DNA of 16,779 bases. Source: an uncultured Collinsella sp. Lineage in GTDB: Bacteria; Actinomycetota; Coriobacteriia; Coriobacteriales; Coriobacteriaceae. The first letter of the stretch is position 1, and every line of letters starts with the position of its first letter. The position numbers were made by a program, and so were the translations under genes. Positions 12,718 through 16,779 of this stretch are shown here, piece by piece. The notes beneath the pieces were generated by a model, which was given only the letters and a program-made list of their open reading frames with translations, made no database searches and had not been told where the DNA came from. The stretch is taken from positions 1 through 16,779 of the forward strand of contig UQTD01000045.1 of assembly GCA_900543845.1 (NCBI GenBank), written 5' to 3'.

Positions 12718-15420
12718 ATGAAAGCAAATTCAGACAAATCTAAACAGAGTAATAAAGCGACGCGCCGTGTACTGGCAGGCGTTTTGTGCGGAGCCTCCGT
12801 TTTGAGCCTGGTACTGTCGCTCGTCATGCCCCCGATCTCTCAGGCCATTGCCAACGATGCCCAGGCGGTTTCTGCCGAGGAAGCTGTGATGGGGGAGGGT
12901 TCCTCAAGTGAGTCTACTGGTGTAGACAGTACCACTAACGGGGGTGCCGAAAAGCAGATTAGCGATGATGCCGAGAATGGCGCGAGCGAAGACGCCGCTG
13001 CCGCGGGACTGCCGTCCGGCGACGCGGAGGCCAAGGGCGCCGCGCAGCCTTCCGATACACAGCCTTCTGATGATGAAACTAACGATGAAAACGCTATCGC
13101 TCCCGCTACCGTCAGTGCCGATGGCTATAACGAGGTGAAAGGTAATATTGCTGAGACGTTCACCAATGGCGGCAAGTTCCGACTGACGGATTTTGCCTAT
13201 TCGGATAAGCAGATCACCATCACCAAAGACACTGCTATCGATCTTGCGGGACACATGCTCTACCGTGGTTCCGGCAACAAAGACTCCTTCTTTGTGGTCG
13301 AAAATGGAGCCACACTCACTATCGAGGATTTAGGTAAAACAAAAGACGAACAGACCCTGGTCGAAACGACGGCGGGTCATCTTGCGTCTATGGAATGGGA
13401 AACAGGAAACGGCTCAAATAGTGGCACTCCTAAGAGTCTTACTTACTTTGAGACCAAGAGCACGCCCAATCAAGATGGACTCGGCACAACCGAGACTACG
13501 ATCAGGCATGTCGTTACGGGCTTTGGCGCTATTGATGCGGCATCGGACAGCGGTTCCGTAAAGCATGTGGTCACCGTTAAAGAGGGCGGCACGCTCGATC
13601 TCAAGGGCGGCATGATTACCACGGCCGCCAATCTGAGCGATGACGGCCATGTGATTTTTTCTGAGGGTAAAGTCAAAATCGAAGGCGGTTACGTCACCAA
13701 TGGCAACGGCGGTGGCTGGGGCGGTGGCCTGTGCATAACGGGCGAGAAGGCGGGCGCGAATGCCAGTCTCGAAATGACAGGCGGCGTGGTCGCGGGAAAC
13801 AAGTCGGGTTCTGGCGGCGGCATCTATGCTGACAAGGGAGCCACCCTGAAGCTTACGGGCGGAATTATCTCTGGCAACGCTACGTATGAAAACACTTGCA
13901 ACAGCGGCGGCAGTCCCGAAAATGGTTATGGCGGCGGCGTCTTTACCAAAAATGCTTGCGTTAGTATCAGCGATTCGGCAAGCATTACTAACAATCGTGT
14001 CGATTCCAATATCTCTGAATCGTTTAACAATGGCCTGCTCGGTGGCGGTGGCATTGCATGTGTAAATGGTGGCAAGCTCAGTATAACGGGTGGCTCAGTT
14101 ACTGCTAACTACTCCCATGAGGCTGGCGGTGGCGTTTACGCTGGTTTTTACAACCAGACCATCGAGTTTGAAATGACTGGCGGCACGATTGCCGGCAACG
14201 TGGCGGAGAACGCTGAGGGCGGCGGTTTGCGTATCGCTGGCGGTGACAACACTGGTACGATGGCAACAATTAGCGCTGGTGAGAACAGCAAGATTTACAT
14301 TACGAACAACAAGACTATGACGGGTAAGGATCGCGGCGGCGACTGGGGCGGCGGTGGCGTCTTTATCCAGAAGGGCGGCAAGCTCAATATCGTAAAGACG
14401 TTGATTGCCGAAAATGAGGCTGGCGGCTGGGGCGGCGGCGTTGGCGCTTGCCCTACGGGCGAAACAATCGTTTCGCATTCCAACGGTGCCGCTATTTATA
14501 ACAATAAAGATAATAATGGTGAACACTACTCTGCCGGCGGATATGGGAAGAACGAGGATAGTAACTCCGAGTACATTACCGAGCCCTTCAAAAAATCCGG
14601 CCATAAGGATTTCTTCCTGGTGCGTAAAAAAGATGGTGCGAACTCGACAATTGCAGTTGTGCTCGGCAAGATGCTCGGCGGCGACTCGGCTGGTTGGCAG
14701 GGCACTTGCGACGGCGAGAAGATCACCATTGAGCCAAATGGCGGCGCCGAGGCCAAGTACATGTTCGGTCTTGAGGCCCATCCGACTGCCGATGCCATGG
14801 GAAAGGCGCAGACAGCGGCTACGACCATTATCAGTGGCAACTATTCCTACACCCACGGTGGCGGCATCATGACCAACGGCGATCTTGTCGTTGGCGAGGT
14901 CAAGGATCTGAGTGTTTATCCGAGCATGAAGCTCAATGCCACCAAGGTGCTTAAAGATGAAAAGGGAATCTCGCAAGGCCTTAGCACGCACAATTACAGA
15001 TTTAAGTTGCTGCGCCAGGATGGTGACATCGAGCCTTCTTGGAAAGATGACGACACATTTGATATGGGCGATTGCAGTGTTGCGGGCGAGGCGCCTGTTG
15101 ATCAAACAAACGGCAATATCACCTTCGACTCTGGCAAGGACTATTCTTCGGGACAATACGTTTTCTATCTTGTTGAGGAACCCATCAGCGGCGAAAACGA
15201 ATTGGATACCAAATTCGACGAGACCATTTACAAGATCGTGGTAAAAGTTGAGGACAATCCATCCGACACTAAATATCTCATGTCGATTCCTATTAATTAT
15301 TACAAGGTAAAAGAAATAACCGTTTCTAAAAAGACAGAGAAGGATCCCATCTTCAAACCACTTGGTTCCGAAAGCTATTCCGTTGACATCCCACAAGATA
15401 GCTCACAAGATAGCACGTAG
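12718..15420 (+). CDS. Secreted beta-helix adhesin with pilin isopeptide domain, cut short by in-frame TAG
   Basis: 900 residues to TAG 15418-15420. ATG 12718 follows the strong ribosome site GGGGAGGAG. A long signal peptide (TRRVLAGVLCGASVLSLVLS, cleavage near residue 46) leads to an acidic low-complexity stretch (about 47-130). Residues about 285-720 hold repeated TGG..-(A/S)GN and GGG(I/V)-(Y/F) units typical of right-handed beta-helix surface proteins. A Spy0128-like pilin domain begins near 737, with predicted isopeptide lysine K743 and catalytic E820. Its partner asparagine would be N916, 15 codons beyond the stop. The same frame continues without interruption to 16098 and ends in a wall-sorting signal, so the original protein was about 1,126 residues. 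As it stands the product would be secreted, unlocked in its last domain and unanchored. GC content and codon use are lower than in the neighbouring genes. Confidence 0.85.
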   Translation: MKANSDKSKQSNKATRRVLAGVLCGASVLSLVLSLVMPPISQAIANDAQAVSAEEAVMGEGSSSESTGVDSTTNGGAEKQISDDAENGASEDAAAAGLPSGDAEAKGAAQPSDTQPSDDETNDENAIAPATVSADGYNEVKGNIAETFTNGGKFRLTDFAYSDKQITITKDTAIDLAGHMLYRGSGNKDSFFVVENGATLTIEDLGKTKDEQTLVETTAGHLASMEWETGNGSNSGTPKSLTYFETKSTPNQDGLGTTETTIRHVVTGFGAIDAASDSGSVKHVVTVKEGGTLDLKGGMITTAANLSDDGHVIFSEGKVKIEGGYVTNGNGGGWGGGLCITGEKAGANASLEMTGGVVAGNKSGSGGGIYADKGATLKLTGGIISGNATYENTCNSGGSPENGYGGGVFTKNACVSISDSASITNNRVDSNISESFNNGLLGGGGIACVNGGKLSITGGSVTANYSHEAGGGVYAGFYNQTIEFEMTGGTIAGNVAENAEGGGLRIAGGDNTGTMATISAGENSKIYITNNKTMTGKDRGGDWGGGGVFIQKGGKLNIVKTLIAENEAGGWGGGVGACPTGETIVSHSNGAAIYNNKDNNGEHYSAGGYGKNEDSNSEYITEPFKKSGHKDFFLVRKKDGANSTIAVVLGKMLGGDSAGWQGTCDGEKITIEPNGGAEAKYMFGLEAHPTADAMGKAQTAATTIISGNYSYTHGGGIMTNGDLVVGEVKDLSVYPSMKLNATKVLKDEKGISQGLSTHNYRFKLLRQDGDIEPSWKDDDTFDMGDCSVAGEAPVDQTNGNITFDSGKDYSSGQYVFYLVEEPISGENELDTKFDETIYKIVVKVEDNPSDTKYLMSIPINYYKVKEITVSKKTEKDPIFKPLGSESYSVDIPQDSSQDST
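15392..15415 (+). repeat. 12-bp tandem duplication just before the TAG
   Basis: CACAAGATAGCT is followed directly by CACAAGATAGCA, encoding DSSQDS. The duplication is a multiple of three and so keeps frame; it ends 2 bases before the in-frame TAG. It suggests slippage at this site. Confidence 0.7.
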
Positions 15421-15471
15421 ACTACGGTTACTATCGGTAACAGTAAGAAACCGACCTTTACCAACAAAATC

Positions 15472-16098
15472 GTGCCCCCCGCCTCCTGGACTCCTAAGGC
15501 GACTAAGGTCGTTGAGGGTGGCGAGATGAAGGAGTTTACACTTCAGTTTGCGAAAGACAGCAAATTTAAAAACATCATCGGTACTGCCGTGACCTCTGGT
15601 AAAGAAACGAAGCAGACGCTTTCGTTCAAAGACACCACTGATAAAGAGGTTGAGCTCAAGTACTCGCTCGCTGATATCAGGGGTAATCCCGACGACTCGG
15701 GCGACTCCACGGGTGGCCCTTCCAAGACCTATACGTACTATGTGCGCGAGAAAACCGACGGTTCGCGGTTCTCGCGCTACACGTACGACCACTCGGTCTA
15801 TAAGTTCACGGTTGTGGCAAGGTATGACACCGAAAAAGGAGAGATCAACTGTGCGGTGACCTACAGGAAGGGAACCGTTGACAAAGAAGGTACGTGGGTA
15901 AGCGCCGAGACCGAGGGCCACGAGTTTCCCGACACTACCCCCACCTTCACCAACACCTACTCCACCTCTTTGCCCCTTTCTGGTATGTCGGGCGTCACTC
16001 TGACGTACCTTGCCGGCGCGGCGGTGCTTTGCGCTGCTGCGGCCTGGATGCACATTCGTCGCAAGGCGAATGCGAAGGGGGGCGAGCGTCGTGAATAA
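15472..16098 (+). CDS. C-terminal part of the adhesin: second pilin domain and LPLSG wall anchor (separated by TAG)
   Basis: This frame is the direct continuation of the adhesin. The first possible start after the TAG is GTG 15472, but no ribosome site precedes it and there is no signal peptide, so separate translation is unlikely. Bases 15421-15471, in the same frame, encode the final strand of the preceding isopeptide domain (PTFTNK). In whole-gene numbering, residues about 922-1081 form a second Spy0128-like domain with predicted K930, E1011 and N1079 (TFTNTY). The sorting signal is LPLSG (15970-15984), followed by a hydrophobic helix and the basic tail RRKANAKGGERRE, which directs covalent attachment by a sortase. 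The last 8 bases overlap the next pilin gene. The preserved key residues argue that the break is recent or that the stop is read through. Confidence 0.75.
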   Translation: MPPASWTPKATKVVEGGEMKEFTLQFAKDSKFKNIIGTAVTSGKETKQTLSFKDTTDKEVELKYSLADIRGNPDDSGDSTGGPSKTYTYYVREKTDGSRFSRYTYDHSVYKFTVVARYDTEKGEINCAVTYRKGTVDKEGTWVSAETEGHEFPDTTPTFTNTYSTSLPLSGMSGVTLTYLAGAAVLCAAAAWMHIRRKANAKGGERRE

Positions 16099-16779
16099 GA
16101 GAGTTTGCTCCTTCCCGATCTTGTTTGCGCTGCTTGCCCTCCTGATCGGCACCTGCGCGGTTGTGTTCCCCGCATCCGCGCAGGCCGCGCCGACCTCGAC
16201 CGGTTCCATTACGGTGAGAGGCACCGTGGCGCGCAGCTACGACGCCTACCAGATCTTTAGCGCCAACGTCGTCGACGGCGACAGCGACGCCAAGATCGCC
16301 ACCGACCTCGCCTGGGCAAGCGACGCCGTGCGCGACGCCGCGCTGCCTGTGCTGCACAGCGCCGGCATGCCCAATTCCCAGGCCACCGCACAGGAAGCTG
16401 CCGAGTGGCTCAACACCGATTCCCACCTTACGAGCGCGCTGAGCGCACAGCTCGCTCGTTCCCTCCAGAGCTCTGACGCCGTGCCCGTGGCCCTTAACGC
16501 GGGCACGGCGGCCAAGCTGTCCTGTGGCTACTGGCTCATCGTCGCCGACGACGACGCCATCGCTCAGGGCGAGGTCGGCACCGCGCCGATCATGGCCCTG
16601 GTCGGCGGCAGCGCCGTCACCGTCAAGTCCAAGGCGGCGACGCCCAAGGTCCAAAAGCACGTGCTGGAGGACAGCACCGCCGCCTGGCAGAAGGCCGCCG
16701 ACGCCACGGTCGCCGACGACCTGTACTGGCGCCTCTCGGCCACGGTCCCGGCGGGCCTCACGGCCTACGACACCTATAC
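16091..16779 (+). CDS. Major pilin subunit, isopeptide-forming (partial, 5' end)
   Basis: Starts at GTG 16091, with AAGGGGGG at 16075-16082 as ribosome site, overlapping the previous gene by 8 bases, and runs off the right edge with 229 residues visible. The signal peptide (CSFPILFALLALLIGTC, then PASAQAA) has a likely cleavage after residue 33. Residues about 36-190 form the first domain (GSITVRGTVARSYDAYQIF). The stretch TPKVQKHV near 197 resembles the pilin lysine region, and residues from there (KHVLEDS...WRLSATVPAGLTAYDTY) begin a D2-type isopeptide-forming fimbrial domain. Such pilins are polymerised by a class C sortase and fixed to the wall. No sortase gene is visible; one would be expected downstream. 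GC content returns to the high level of the rest of the window. Confidence 0.85.
   Translation, partial: MNKRVCSFPILFALLALLIGTCAVVFPASAQAAPTSTGSITVRGTVARSYDAYQIFSANVVDGDSDAKIATDLAWASDAVRDAALPVLHSAGMPNSQATAQEAAEWLNTDSHLTSALSAQLARSLQSSDAVPVALNAGTAAKLSCGYWLIVADDDAIAQGEVGTAPIMALVGGSAVTVKSKAATPKVQKHVLEDSTAAWQKAADATVADDLYWRLSATVPAGLTAYDTY

Noticed and set aside
14095..15396. A 433-codon minus-strand frame opposite the adhesin
   Set aside because: It arises from the repetitive glycine-codon DNA of the beta-helix; it has no ribosome site and no recognisable domain.
15392..15420. Frameshift or slippage as the cause of the premature stop
   Set aside because: The duplicated unit is 12 bases and the same frame is open on both sides of the TAG, so a base substitution is the simplest cause.

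Overview
The window looks like about 16.8 kb of chromosome from a high-GC gut Actinomycetota of the Coriobacteriia, most likely Collinsella or a close relative. This is inferred from GC-rich codon use with some GTG starts, a MoaC-MobB fusion, an asymmetric pair of ABC exporters, a DUF559-type nuclease protein, and a sortase pilus locus with an LPLSG sorting signal. No rRNA, tRNA, CRISPR array or transposase gene was seen.

Layout. 1-289: the 3' end of an odd gene whose single frame runs from a MutY C-terminal (NUDIX-like) segment into the C-terminal part of a LigA BRCT domain. It is followed by a hairpin terminator that also serves the opposite strand. 445-1791 (minus): a MATE efflux protein with a MerR-type dyad in its promoter. 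2054-5768 (plus): a strong promoter and two overlapping genes for a heterodimeric ABC exporter of the TM287/288-BmrCD type. 5979-7016: a protein with a C-terminal PD-(D/E)XK (DUF559/Vsr-like) nuclease domain, bracketed by two almost identical 65-bp palindromic repeats. 7249-9613: moaA and a moaC-mobB fusion for molybdenum cofactor synthesis. 9879-11165: an MFS transporter. 11391-12212: a Cof-type HAD phosphatase. 12258-12717: an AT-richer non-coding stretch ending in a promoter and leader. 12718 to the end: a pilus operon, with a large beta-helix adhesin carrying Spy0128-like isopeptide domains and then the 5' part of a major pilin.

Three things stand out. First, the adhesin reading frame is interrupted by an in-frame TAG at 15418-15420. 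The same frame continues through the last strand of one isopeptide domain, a complete second domain and an LPLSG wall anchor, so the product is either truncated and unanchored or made by readthrough. Second, seven hairpin elements of at least two families sit in the gaps between genes. In the 65-bp family the inner stem has been completely replaced between copies while pairing is kept at the same positions, and an unpaired GGAAAAG is invariant. In the shorter family the loop motif GGGNCRGG is kept while the stem changes. Third, the MutY-LigA chimera at the left edge is either a real domain fusion, a deletion scar or an assembly join.

The genes fall into separate jobs rather than one pathway: export of toxic or other small compounds (MATE, ABC pair, MFS), molybdenum cofactor synthesis, a possible defence or mobile nuclease, and surface attachment through a sortase-built pilus.
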